From positions 124,001 through 188,000 of the forward strand of contig NZ_BAABJZ010000006.1 of the NCBI RefSeq assembly GCF_039543565.1: a DNA stretch of 64,000 nucleotides. Direction: 5' to 3'. Position 1 is the stretch's first letter. Each line of letters opens with the position of its first letter. The notes beneath the pieces are model-generated. The model searched no databases. It saw nothing but the letters and a program-made list of their open reading frames with translations, and was not told the origin of the DNA. The position numbers and the translations under genes were made by a program. Origin of the DNA: Ferrimonas pelagia (GTDB taxonomy: Bacteria > Pseudomonadota > Gammaproteobacteria > Enterobacterales > Shewanellaceae). Of the stretch, positions 45,475 through 54,001 are shown piece after piece.

Positions 45475-47691
45475 CTATTCCCTCAACCGCTTCACATTCG
45501 CCCGGATATACTCCGGCGACAGCCTATCCCGGTTGAAATAGACCCTATCGATGCTGTGCTGCAGATCAAGCTGCTGTATCGAGAACGGACTCAGGTAGTT
45601 AACGCCCGAATCTGCACGGGTGTAATAACCCCAGCGCCATTGGTCGGTACCGGTAACCTGGAAGCCGCGCGGGCGCATATTGCGCTGTGGCCCGAGCGGG
45701 AAGGAGAAGTACAGGCCAGCGAAGGTGCTGGTGGTTTGATTAAACTCGATGCTGACCTGCGTATCGCCAAACCAGTGGATGGAGCGCACGCCATAGCCAC
45801 TGTCGCCATAGAGGTATTCGCCGGTATGGGCCTCAAATGCCCAATCCCAATCTGCTCTAGCATAACGGTAGTAGCCGAGGCTGGGCGTCATGGTGTAATC
45901 CAAGTCCCGGTGCTCAAAGTAGCCACCGTTGAAGCGAAAGGCGTGGCGACCACTGGGAGATTGCCACTTGCTCTCATTCTGTACCCCAAAGTAATCGCTG
46001 TAGACCAAGCCCGCACTGAACTGGGTAAACACCCCATAAGGAAGAGAGACCGCCTGGTGGATCAACGCCCGATCGATCTCGCTGACATGCTCAGCCACCG
46101 GTCGATTTGACGCCTTGGGATCATCCGACGCCGAAACCGGCAACAGATGACGGACATCTACCGACGCCCCCTTCCACATATCCATCACCAGATTGGTGCC
46201 CAGCGCGAGCGAGTAATCAAACACGCCCCACTCGGTACCAATAGTCGAGCGTAGGTTCGGGGCCAGATTAATGCGTGGCACCCAAGCGCCGGAATACTGA
46301 TAACCGCTGTCCCAGCCTACTTGGCCATACTCGCGCCCCACATCAAAGGTTTGCACCGACAGTTGCTGCTCAGCCACGGTGTGATTCTCGCCGAGGAAGG
46401 CGGCATAGCCATCGCCATTGCCCTCTATCTTCATTACAGGGATGCGGTTGTTGAGCAGATAGAACTCGAAATCATCGGCATAGATATCGCTAATCTGAGC
46501 CAAAATCGCCCCAATCGCATCCATCTCATTCCAGCTATAGAGATTATTCTCCGCGGCTACCGCAAGCTTGCCGTCGTGTTGCTGGATACGGATATTCTCA
46601 AACCCTTCATCGCCCAGCGCTTTGAGCAAGCGCTCGGTGACATCAATGGCGCTGCCTGAATGACTGGACTCTGCGCCATTGGGTTGGATCGGCGAAGCCG
46701 AACGGCCATTGGCGAGCTGGCCCCGCTCAACCGCAGATAAGTAGTGCGACTCGGCGTTCGGCGTTGCATTGGCATTCGGCGCTGGACGGGTTTTATCCGG
46801 CTTAGGCGGTGACTGCGGCGAAACTGACGAGCGCGGCGTGCCAGATGGTTCCTTTGCGCCATATCGCGCCTGGGCGCGTTGCTTTTCCGCCACGCTGGAG
46901 CGGGTGCCGGAGGTCAGCGGGATGGTTAACTGCACCCCGGCATAGCCGTTATCTCGGTTATGGGTCTCGCTGTTGGAGTAGCCTTGGATAACGGTGTCCA
47001 GTCGCCAGCGGTCGGGCAGCCAGCCCTGTGGCGAACTCAGCTTGAGGCCGACGTTAGCGCCGGTGCCATCGTGATCCGCCACCAACTGCAGCCAATCAAA
47101 CGCCTGATACTCAACCCCGCCAAACACGCCTGAGAGGTAATCCTCGCCCATCTGGTTTTTCTTATCGCCACTGCCGCCTCCCAACGAGAAGCGCAGCGGG
47201 CCATAGCGGTAGCTGGCAACCGCATAGTGATTTTGATGGAAGGTCGCATCGCCGCGCTTGGTGATGTCCTGCATACCGACAGCGAAGCTAAACGGCGAAT
47301 CGGGAAAGAGGTAACGCGAGCTTATCTTAGTGGCGTAGGAGAGATCGCTCCCCGCACCGCCATGATAACCGCCCTCGCCGTTAAAGCGCTTGTGGGTGTT
47401 CTGTACGGCAAACTCAACCGAGGGTAACAACCCCACCCCAAGAAGCAGTGTCTTATGGGCGCCTTGTTGATATATCCCCGATGGATGGTCGCGATGATAA
47501 ACAATATTGTCTTCAACATTGTACGACGCGGTGATATCACCAAAGTTCACCACCTCCGCGTGCGGCGTGCGCAGCAAACCGCTAAAGCCGGTCTGGGCGA
47601 AGTTGATGGGCATCGGCGCGGCAAATGCCGGCACGGCGAAAAGGGAGGCAATCGCCAAAGAAAGCGGGCGCAAGCGCGGTTGAAAGGACAT
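45475..47691 (-). CDS. YjbH-family outer-membrane exopolysaccharide protein
   Basis: This 738-residue protein has a signal peptide (LAIASLFAVPAFAA). YjbH landmarks include MPINFAQTGFSGLLRTPHAE, LLGVGLLPSVEFAVQNTHKRF, KISSRYLFPDSPFSFAVGMQD and a C-terminal GLYFSFPLGPQRNMRP block. A disordered Pro/Ser/Ala-rich linker (about 270-340) separates the first barrel part from a middle domain with ADDFEFYLLNNRIPVMKI. YjbH-like proteins are outer-membrane barrels needed for exopolysaccharide production or export. Its place beside a surface-glycan cluster is consistent with this. The other yjb genes are not in the window. Confidence 0.87.
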   Translation of the reverse strand: MSFQPRLRPLSLAIASLFAVPAFAAPMPINFAQTGFSGLLRTPHAEVVNFGDITASYNVEDNIVYHRDHPSGIYQQGAHKTLLLGVGLLPSVEFAVQNTHKRFNGEGGYHGGAGSDLSYATKISSRYLFPDSPFSFAVGMQDITKRGDATFHQNHYAVASYRYGPLRFSLGGGSGDKKNQMGEDYLSGVFGGVEYQAFDWLQLVADHDGTGANVGLKLSSPQGWLPDRWRLDTVIQGYSNSETHNRDNGYAGVQLTIPLTSGTRSSVAEKQRAQARYGAKEPSGTPRSSVSPQSPPKPDKTRPAPNANATPNAESHYLSAVERGQLANGRSASPIQPNGAESSHSGSAIDVTERLLKALGDEGFENIRIQQHDGKLAVAAENNLYSWNEMDAIGAILAQISDIYADDFEFYLLNNRIPVMKIEGNGDGYAAFLGENHTVAEQQLSVQTFDVGREYGQVGWDSGYQYSGAWVPRINLAPNLRSTIGTEWGVFDYSLALGTNLVMDMWKGASVDVRHLLPVSASDDPKASNRPVAEHVSEIDRALIHQAVSLPYGVFTQFSAGLVYSDYFGVQNESKWQSPSGRHAFRFNGGYFEHRDLDYTMTPSLGYYRYARADWDWAFEAHTGEYLYGDSGYGVRSIHWFGDTQVSIEFNQTTSTFAGLYFSFPLGPQRNMRPRGFQVTGTDQWRWGYYTRADSGVNYLSPFSIQQLDLQHSIDRVYFNRDRLSPEYIRANVKRLRE

Positions 47692-47749
47692 CCTGTGTCT
47701 TCCTATCGAATTGTTATTGTCTCTCGGGTAAAACTCGGCACCCGGTTAA

Positions 47750-47779
47750 AGCAAAACAGGCTGGCATCATGCCAGCCTG
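47750..47779 (-). terminator. Terminator of the lipoprotein gene (minus strand)
   Basis: Nine-base arms CAGGCTGGC / GCCAGCCTG (47757-47779) with a five-base loop, followed on the minus strand by TTTTGCTTTA. It lies upstream of yjbH and about 185 bases past the lipoprotein stop. Confidence 0.72.
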
Positions 47780-47787
47780 TTGAATGC

Positions 47788-47945
47788 TATCAGCTATCAG
47801 CTATCAGCTATCAGCTATCAGCTATTAGCGAACAGTTATCAGCTGCTCTTCCGCCGCTCTCACTGATCGCTTACAGCTTAAAGCTTACAGCTGCTCTTTT
47901 GCCGCTCTCACTGATCGCTTACAGCTTAAAGCTTACAGCCGCCCC
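47788..47945. repeat. AGCTTACAGC-family repeat cluster 2 with ATCAGCT heptamers
   Basis: Five tandem copies of a heptamer (ATCAGCT, about 47788-47825) precede two tandem 48-base units (starting 47841 and 47889) containing ACTGATCGCTTACAGCTTAA and AGCTTACAGCTGCTC. The same words recur behind yjbH and around the four-helix-bundle gene. No gene or CRISPR-like spacer diversity is present. Confidence 0.85.
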
Positions 47946-47963
47946 GCAACCGGGGCTTCTGCT

Positions 47964-49793
47964 TTAACCGCCCGTACCGCCCGTACCGCCCGTACCGCCT
48001 GTGCCATTACAAGCATCGGATGGGTCGCTGTAGGTAAAGGTTAATTCAGTGCCGTCCGCTGATGCACGGAAGTTACGCGGGTCGAATTGCACCGTTTCAT
48101 TTTCGAATAAGATGCGGGCATCGGCACGATAACGAGTACCGTCGAACAGGCCGGTGACGTCAGTACCAACGCTGTTTTCGTCGATGTAACGGCCGGTAAC
48201 ATAGTTACGGATTGAGCCGTTGTCATTCAGTCGGTACAGAGTGACATAACCCGGTACGGACTCATCGATGTTCTGCGCCGGACAGGTGCGGTTCATCTTG
48301 ATGTTAACGCTGGCAGGCTCAGGTAACACACCGGTGTTGATCTGAACGGTAGCGCCATCCAGGCTGCAGAATGGACCAACGTACTTGTTGTCTTCGACCG
48401 CTTCCGTCAGGTCTACGGCATTGCCATCTGCATCCGTGATGGACAAGATTAAACCGATTTCTGCGGGGTTCTGTGGGTTGAAGAAGGATACGTCACCGGA
48501 AACGATCTGGCCGGAGTTGGTATTGGGTACACGAGCCAGTATCAATTCATCAAAGCCAAAGGCGGAGTTCATCAGCGTGCTGAAGCGGTAGCCACCGCCC
48601 GGACGGGTCAGGCGGATGCCCATCTGCTGAGTGTTTGCCTGGCCATTAACGTCAGTCAGGTTCATTCGGACCGAACAGTTATCGCCATACCAGTCGAGGT
48701 TGTAGTAGCTCAGGTGAGTAATGGCTTTTTCAATGCTGTAGGTCTTGGTGTCTTCGTTGTAGCCAAGAACGTCCGCTTCCCCTTCGGCTTTCCATTGGCC
48801 GCTGGTCTCGTCGTAGCTCCATAGCGGAATGGTATCGCCGGTCTTAATCGGTTCGCCAGTCTCTGGGTTAATAGTGGCTTCCGGGATGGTCATTGCAAGC
48901 GTCACTGTCTGCCCGCCCAGCTCCTTAACCACTTGACCTTCGTCATTCGCTATCTCAATTGCGGTAAAACCGGCAGAGACGAAGGAGACATCAGCTAAAT
49001 CATCGTCCGCCTGACCCGCTTCGTTTAACACGCCTTCTGGCGATAGACCACCAGGGAAAGCATCCAGGGCGGAGTTTTCACCCGTGTCACCGCTGGGCTC
49101 ATTAGAGAAGTGGATAACATTGGCGGTGATATTACCTGTGACAGGGGCGCCTGCCGCGTCAGTCAGTACGGTGCCAGCTGGAACCGTCAGGCTGGTTGAA
49201 CCGCCAGCCACGGCTTCTTCGTTTGCTGCGCCCTCTTCAGGTTGAGGGGTTTCCAAAACGATCTCTTCCGCCACATCGCCATCTTCGCCTGCCGTTGTTG
49301 TCTCTTCGGCTGCGATGACAGCCACTTCATCGGTCGCAGGTTGTTTAGAGGTTAGCTTGGTGGTGTAGTCACCCACCACTTCCTCTTCTACGATGACGTC
49401 GGCCAGCGCAGGCATCTCAATTTTTAAGCTATTGGCAAAGTAGCCGGGCGCGGTGGCGACCAGATTGAAGCTAAAGGCATCGGTAACATCACGGGTTTCG
49501 CGCGACAGGGTCACAACATAATCGTTTTGCGCGTAGCCGGTATCGGTCGCGTCGGCGCCGTCCACCTTAATCCCGGTCATCATCTCGCCGTCGGCATCGG
49601 TTAACGTGAAGGTGGCCGAATTCAACACACCGCCTTCGGTGTCGGCAAAGTTAACCGTGACTGGAGCCAAGAGCGTTACTGGCGGCGGTGGCGGTTCGAC
49701 TGGCGCAGTGCTGTCGGAGCGACTGCAGCCACTGATGATAAAGCTGGCGGTAATTAAGATCGCCACCGTAGATTGAGTCGGTGTGAGTTTCAC
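47964..49793 (-). CDS. Large surface-type lipoprotein with Gly/Thr repeat tail
   Basis: The lipobox IISGC (Cys23) makes this a 609-residue lipoprotein. A Pro-rich linker (about 33-40) is followed by a carboxypeptidase-regulatory-like domain (about 45-130, with FNLVATAPGYFANSLKIEM), an acidic linker (about 150-200) and a larger beta-rich domain with AGTVLTDAAGAPVTGNI, WSYDETSGQWKAEG and ITHLSYYNLDW, the last often seen before autoproteolytic or FAM171-like folds. The protein ends in GTGGTGGTGGTGG, encoded by a four-unit 9-base repeat (47967-48002) that could vary in length. Family is not certain; function is unknown. Confidence 0.7.
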   Translation of the reverse strand: MKLTPTQSTVAILITASFIISGCSRSDSTAPVEPPPPPVTLLAPVTVNFADTEGGVLNSATFTLTDADGEMMTGIKVDGADATDTGYAQNDYVVTLSRETRDVTDAFSFNLVATAPGYFANSLKIEMPALADVIVEEEVVGDYTTKLTSKQPATDEVAVIAAEETTTAGEDGDVAEEIVLETPQPEEGAANEEAVAGGSTSLTVPAGTVLTDAAGAPVTGNITANVIHFSNEPSGDTGENSALDAFPGGLSPEGVLNEAGQADDDLADVSFVSAGFTAIEIANDEGQVVKELGGQTVTLAMTIPEATINPETGEPIKTGDTIPLWSYDETSGQWKAEGEADVLGYNEDTKTYSIEKAITHLSYYNLDWYGDNCSVRMNLTDVNGQANTQQMGIRLTRPGGGYRFSTLMNSAFGFDELILARVPNTNSGQIVSGDVSFFNPQNPAEIGLILSITDADGNAVDLTEAVEDNKYVGPFCSLDGATVQINTGVLPEPASVNIKMNRTCPAQNIDESVPGYVTLYRLNDNGSIRNYVTGRYIDENSVGTDVTGLFDGTRYRADARILFENETVQFDPRNFRASADGTELTFTYSDPSDACNGTGGTGGTGGTGG

Positions 49794-50107
49794 GATAACA
49801 CTCCCTGTTTGTCCCTAATTTTACTGCTGTGCCCGTTGGCAGAATGGATTCGGCGCGACCAACGGGCCGCAAAACTTGAATAGCATAAATATCCTAAAGC
49901 GTTCAGCAAGGCTGCGCAATTGGTATGGAGTGTTTGAGTGCCTGTGAATTATGTTTTGATACGGTGTTCATCGCTTGTGTCTCGAATTTATCGTTTTTTC
50001 CGAGACAGCTTATCGCTAAGTGGGTTACAGCTGGATGGCACTTAGGTTTCTTGCCTGCACCGGCTGACTCAAAGTGGCAGTGGATAGAGCGCGGGAGGCG
50101 TAACTCT

Positions 50108-50128
50108 CATTGTCTTTGTAAGACAATG
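50108..50128. other. Hairpin in gene-poor region
   Basis: Exact nine-base arms CATTGTCTT and AAGACAATG with a TGT loop. A CTTGCG / CGCAAG pair follows at about 50169-50204. A non-coding RNA or REP-like element is possible. Confidence 0.5.
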
Positions 50129-50520
50129 ACCATTCTTTATGTGTGCTTTACGCACTCATTGATGTGTGTCTTGCGGCTTGCGCGGAGTGGCACGGCGCAA
50201 GGTCGTAACCATAAGAGTGAGTATTGTGGTTGAAGCGGTTGAAACGACTAGATGTGTCTCGGTCACAGCGTTAACAAAAGTAATGAAGTTCACCGAGTGG
50301 TTGATCACGCCAATAAAACCACGGGCGACCGGAAGCGACTAGAAATCGGACTATGAAGGGGAAGGTTATTCGTCGAGTTAAGGCTGGAAGGAGGCTGAAA
50401 TTATTTTGACGTGGAGTCATGAAATTGACGTTATAACCATTTCATAGCTTGTGCGCTGCGAACAAATTGATAGGATAATCGCCGTAATAAAGGGATCTCC
50501 TCTAGCATACGGAATGTGCG

Positions 50521-50543
50521 CCTAGGCCTAGGCCTAGGCCTAG
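50521..50543. repeat. CCTAGG hexamer tandem repeat
   Basis: Three full copies of the palindromic hexamer CCTAGG followed by CCTAG. CTAG is normally rare in such genomes, which makes a cluster stand out. Confidence 0.85.
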
Positions 50544-50982
50544 ACCTTGCGTAAGGTGCTGATAAGCATGCATATTGCACGCAGCGCAGCTCGCCAAGTC
50601 GGTTTCATGGCCCTCCCTGGGACTTCGAAATCCGCTCGCTTCACTCCATATCGCTAAATTCAATGTGCCATGACGGTACTTTGCAGACTCCTTGAAGTTT
50701 TAATTTGAGACAAAAAGCCGCTTTGCGCGCTCATGTCGGATTAAAACCTTAAAAAAGACATCAAAACGTCATTTCTTTGCTTATGGGAGCCAAGCTCATG
50801 GGCGGAGCCATATCCAGCGTTTACTAACGCACTTTCAATATTCAAGAAAAGCAGCATGCCACAACGATAGTGGTCACTTACAATGGTAAAGCTTGCCTTC
50901 AACGGCTCGAAAGCGACCGTTTTGAGTGATTGCTTTAACGCTGTGTTTTTGTGCAAACGCTTTCCACCGTTGGGACAAGTAT

Positions 50983-51897
50983 ATGCAATCTGTAGATACG
51001 CGCATGACCCACCTCAAACAACTTGAGGCGGAGTCCATCCACATCATTCGTGAAGTCGCGGCAGAGTTTGATAACCCGGTCATGCTTTATTCGGTCGGCA
51101 AGGATTCAGCGGTCATGCTGCATCTGGCCGCCAAAGCCTTTTATCCGGGCAAGCCGCCGTTTCCACTGATGCACGTCAACACCACCTTTAAGTTTAAGGA
51201 GATGATTGAGTTTCGCGATCGCATGGCGGAAAAGGTCGGCATGGAGTTGATTGAGTACATCAACCAGGATGGCGTCGATGCCAACATCAATCCGTTCGAT
51301 CACGGCAGCGCCAAATACACCGACGTGATGAAAACGGATGCCCTTAAGCAGGCTCTGGATAAACATCAGTTCGATGCGGCCTTCGGTGGCGCCCGTCGCG
51401 ACGAAGAGAAGTCCCGCGCTAAAGAGCGGGTTTACTCCTTCCGTGACAAGAACCACCGCTGGGACCCAAAGAATCAGCGCCCTGAGTTGTGGAACCTCTA
51501 CAACGGCAAGGTGAACAAGGGCGAGAGCATCCGCGTGTTCCCTCTGTCCAACTGGACCGAGCTGGATATCTGGCAGTACATCTACTTAGAGAACATCGAC
51601 ATCGTGCCACTCTACCTGGCCGCGCCGCGCCCTGTGGTTGAGCGCGACGGCAATCTCATCATGGTCGATGACGAGCGCCTGCCACTCGAGCCCGGTGAAG
51701 AGCCCATGATGAAAACCGTGCGCTTCCGTACCCTCGGCTGCTACCCGCTCACCGGCGCCGTCGAATCCGAAGCCGCCACCCTGCCGGAAGTCATTCAGGA
51801 GATGCTGCTTACCAAAACCTCCGAACGCCAAGGCCGCGCCATCGACCACGACTCCTCCGGCTCGATGGAAAAGAAAAAGATGGAAGGGTATTTCTAA
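50983..51897 (+). CDS. cysD: Sulfate adenylyltransferase small subunit
   Basis: ATG 50983 (MQSVDTRMTHLKQLEAESI) follows GGGACAAG; the frame is open from 50926 but the family begins here. The 304-residue protein has the PP-loop SVGKDS (37-42), FGGARRDEEKSRAKERVYSF, RVFPLSNWTELDIWQYI and the C-terminal GRAIDHDSSGSMEKKKMEGYF ending, a complete CysD. With CysN it makes adenosine 5'-phosphosulfate from sulfate and ATP. cysN lies about 670 bases downstream, separated by a repeat-flanked gene. The following sulfotransferase suggests that this pair feeds glycan sulfation. Confidence 0.95.
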   Translation: MQSVDTRMTHLKQLEAESIHIIREVAAEFDNPVMLYSVGKDSAVMLHLAAKAFYPGKPPFPLMHVNTTFKFKEMIEFRDRMAEKVGMELIEYINQDGVDANINPFDHGSAKYTDVMKTDALKQALDKHQFDAAFGGARRDEEKSRAKERVYSFRDKNHRWDPKNQRPELWNLYNGKVNKGESIRVFPLSNWTELDIWQYIYLENIDIVPLYLAAPRPVVERDGNLIMVDDERLPLEPGEEPMMKTVRFRTLGCYPLTGAVESEAATLPEVIQEMLLTKTSERQGRAIDHDSSGSMEKKKMEGYF

Positions 51898-51910
51898 GCT
51901 CACTCCGTGA

Positions 51911-52012
51911 GAGCTGTCAGCTTTAAGCTGTAGGCGATCAGTCAAGAGCTTTGAGCCGTCAGCTTTAAGCCGTAAGCGATCAGTCACAAGCTTTGAGCGG
52001 TCAGCTAAGAGC
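51911..52012 (+). repeat. AGCTTACAGC-family repeat cluster 3, inverted, left flank of the cassette
   Basis: Two full 42-base direct units (51911-51952 and 51953-51994; each begins GAGC and contains GTCAGCTTTAAGC and GCGATCAGTCA) and a partial third. Read on the minus strand they match the right-flank repeat (52471-52513), so the four-helix-bundle gene sits between inverted copies. Confidence 0.88.
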
Positions 52013-52072
52013 ATTAAAGAGGAGTTTTGTTGTTTCCTCAACTTTGTTGTTTCCTCAACATAGGACGACAAC

Positions 52073-52414
52073 ATGAACTTCGAAAAGCTAGATGTATGGA
52101 AGCGAGCGACGCGTTTGTCCTGCGAGATATATCGAGTAACGGCAGAGCTAAGAGACTTTGGTTTCCGAGACCAGCTGACACGGTCTGGCTTATCAGTGCC
52201 TAGCAACATCGCCGAGGGTATGACCAGAACGAGCAGTAAAGAGAAGATCAGGTTTCTCGAGATCGCACGCTCATCAATGGCTGAAGCAAGAACCCAAATC
52301 TACATTGGAGCCGAGATAGGCTATCTCCCAATAGATGTGACCAAAGCTTGGTTGCAAGAAACCCGAGAGATATCAGCAATGCTGTCCGGCCTTATCGCAA
52401 GCTTAAACAGATAA
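52073..52414 (+). CDS. Four-helix-bundle protein (23S rRNA intervening-sequence type)
   Basis: ATG 52073 has TAGGACG upstream. The 113-residue protein matches PF05635: NFEKLDVWKRATRLSCEIYR, GFRDQLTRSGLSVPSNIAEG, SSKEKIRFLEIARSSMAEAR and REISAMLSGLIASLN, four amphipathic helices. Relatives are encoded in 23S rRNA intervening sequences, and related proteins accompany diversity-generating retroelements; they form pentameric, nucleic-acid-binding barrels, but the cellular role is generally unknown. Here the gene lies between cysD and cysN, flanked by inverted repeats. Two copies of a 17-base direct repeat (52027-52043 and 52044-52060, TTTGTTGTTTCCTCAAC) precede it. Confidence 0.9.
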   Translation: MNFEKLDVWKRATRLSCEIYRVTAELRDFGFRDQLTRSGLSVPSNIAEGMTRTSSKEKIRFLEIARSSMAEARTQIYIGAEIGYLPIDVTKAWLQETREISAMLSGLIASLNR

Positions 52415-52470
52415 GTAACAAGACCAAATATACAACACCAATAGAGTCCAAATGGCGGCATGAAGCTCTT

Positions 52471-52513
52471 TGCTCTTACTGATAGCTGACAGCTTAAAGC
52501 TAACAGCTTGTAG
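52471..52513 (+). repeat. AGCTTACAGC-family repeat cluster 4, right flank of the cassette
   Basis: One copy reading TGCTCTTACTGATAGCTGAC then AGCTTAAAGCTAACAGCTTG. Its orientation is inverted relative to the left flank and the same as that at 47868-47945. Confidence 0.82.
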
Positions 52514-52563
52514 GTAGGATGGAAGACGCGCTATGGGTGTTATACGAATTGAAAGGGATCATC

Positions 52564-53976
52564 ATGAGCCACGTCTCAAACCTTATCGAAAGCGACATCC
52601 AGTCGTACTTAAAGCAACACGAAAACAAAGATCTGTTGCGCTTCCTAACCTGCGGAAACGTCGATGACGGCAAATCCACCCTCATCGGCCGTTTATTGCA
52701 TGACTCAAAAATGATCTTTGAAGATCATATGGCCGCCATCAAAAACGACTCCAAGCGCTTTAACACAACCAACGGCGAGTTCGACTTGGCGTTGCTGGTG
52801 GACGGGTTGCAGTCCGAGCGCGAGCAGGGCATTACCATTGACGTGGCGTACCGTTACTTCTCCACTGATAAGCGCAAATTCATCATTGCCGATTGTCCTG
52901 GGCATGAGCAGTACACCCGCAATATGGCCACCGGCGCGTCCAACTGCGACTTGGCCATCGTGATGATTGACGCGCGTTATGGCGTGCAAACCCAAACCAA
53001 GCGCCACTCTTACATCGCCAGCCTGTTGGGCATTAAGCATGTGATTGTCGCGGTCAATAAGATGGACATCGTCGGCTACGACCAAGAGGTGTTCCGCAAG
53101 ATTAAGGCGGACTACAAAGCCTTTGCCAAAGAGCTCAATATCCCAGATATCCGCTTTGTCCCCATCTCAGCCCTGTGTGGCGACAACGTGGTTGACCGCT
53201 CCGTTGCTATGGATTGGTACCCAGGCGCCACCTTGATGACCCTGCTGGAAACCGTAAAGTTGCAGGACGAAAAAAATCTGGAGGCGTTCCGCTTGCCGGT
53301 GCAGTACGTCAATCGGCCTAACCTGGACTTCCGCGGTTTCTGCGGCACCATCGCCTCTGGCGTTATCCGTGTAGGGGATAAAATCTCAGTAATGCCATCT
53401 GGCAAAACGTCAACTATTGAGAGTATCTATGTTGCTAATCAAACTTCGGACATTGCGTTCGTCGGGCAAGCGGTGACAGTAACCTTAAATGATGAAATTG
53501 ACATTTCACGCGGTGATGTCATTGCAAAAACCGGCAAATTACCAAATTCTACCGATAGCTTTAATTCCAATGTGGTTTGGATGGGAGAGTCTCCACTGCA
53601 GGTTGGCAAGGAGTACTTGATTAAGTCCGCTTCGAAGACAGCTGTCGGACGAGTGCAAAATATTATATATCGGACAGATATGAACTCATTCAATGAAATG
53701 TCCGCCAGTGCTTTGACGTTAAATGAAATCGGATTTTGTTCAGTCATTATAAATGATGCACTTAGCATTGATACATATCTTGATTCTGCAGGTACTGGCT
53801 CATTTGTTATCATTGATAAACTAACTAATGGCACGGTTGGTGCTGGTATGATCACAGACGTTGTGCAAGAAAGTGCTTTAGAGCATTCGACTACGTCATA
53901 TTCAGACCGCGAAATCGCTCTTAACAAGTTCATAAGAGATAACTATCCGGAGTGGAACTGCATTAAGTTTTGCTAA
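52564..53976 (+). CDS. cysN: Sulfate adenylyltransferase GTPase subunit (mosaic base composition)
   Basis: ATG 52564 follows AAAGGGA. The 470-residue protein has the translation-factor GTPase motifs: GNVDDGKST (31-39), DCPGHEQY, NKMD, then two beta-barrel domains. It drives CysD by GTP hydrolysis. There is no C-terminal APS kinase (CysC) domain. The base composition changes sharply at about 53370-53400 (near residue 270, the start of the second domain): GC-balanced before, AT-rich like the following glycan genes afterwards. This suggests that the 3' part was acquired with the downstream cluster by homologous recombination. The frame is intact. Confidence 0.93.
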   Translation: MSHVSNLIESDIQSYLKQHENKDLLRFLTCGNVDDGKSTLIGRLLHDSKMIFEDHMAAIKNDSKRFNTTNGEFDLALLVDGLQSEREQGITIDVAYRYFSTDKRKFIIADCPGHEQYTRNMATGASNCDLAIVMIDARYGVQTQTKRHSYIASLLGIKHVIVAVNKMDIVGYDQEVFRKIKADYKAFAKELNIPDIRFVPISALCGDNVVDRSVAMDWYPGATLMTLLETVKLQDEKNLEAFRLPVQYVNRPNLDFRGFCGTIASGVIRVGDKISVMPSGKTSTIESIYVANQTSDIAFVGQAVTVTLNDEIDISRGDVIAKTGKLPNSTDSFNSNVVWMGESPLQVGKEYLIKSASKTAVGRVQNIIYRTDMNSFNEMSASALTLNEIGFCSVIINDALSIDTYLDSAGTGSFVIIDKLTNGTVGAGMITDVVQESALEHSTTSYSDREIALNKFIRDNYPEWNCIKFC

Positions 53977-54001
53977 AGGCAATTTTTAAGGGGATGAATA
54001 A

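Larger units (their letters stand above)
49794..50982. other. Long gene-poor region upstream of cysD
   Basis: About 1.19 kb without a credible gene. A 102-codon frame (49925-50233) has no family traits and unlikely composition. The region contains a 9-bp hairpin (50108-50128), further inverted repeats to about 50210, a CCTAGG tandem (50521-50543), and AT-rich sequence towards cysD. It could hold long leader RNAs, small RNAs or degraded genes; nothing specific is identified. Confidence 0.5.

Noticed and set aside
47788..47945. CRISPR-like repeat
   Set aside because: Units are tandem without unique spacers of constant length, and no cas gene is present.
49925..50233. 102-codon open frame before cysD
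   Set aside because: Cys/Trp-rich, without a ribosome site or family motif, and it crosses strong hairpins.
50983..53976. Prophage or integrative element carrying the four-helix-bundle gene
   Set aside because: No integrase, transposase or phage gene occurs in the window; only repeats flank the gene.
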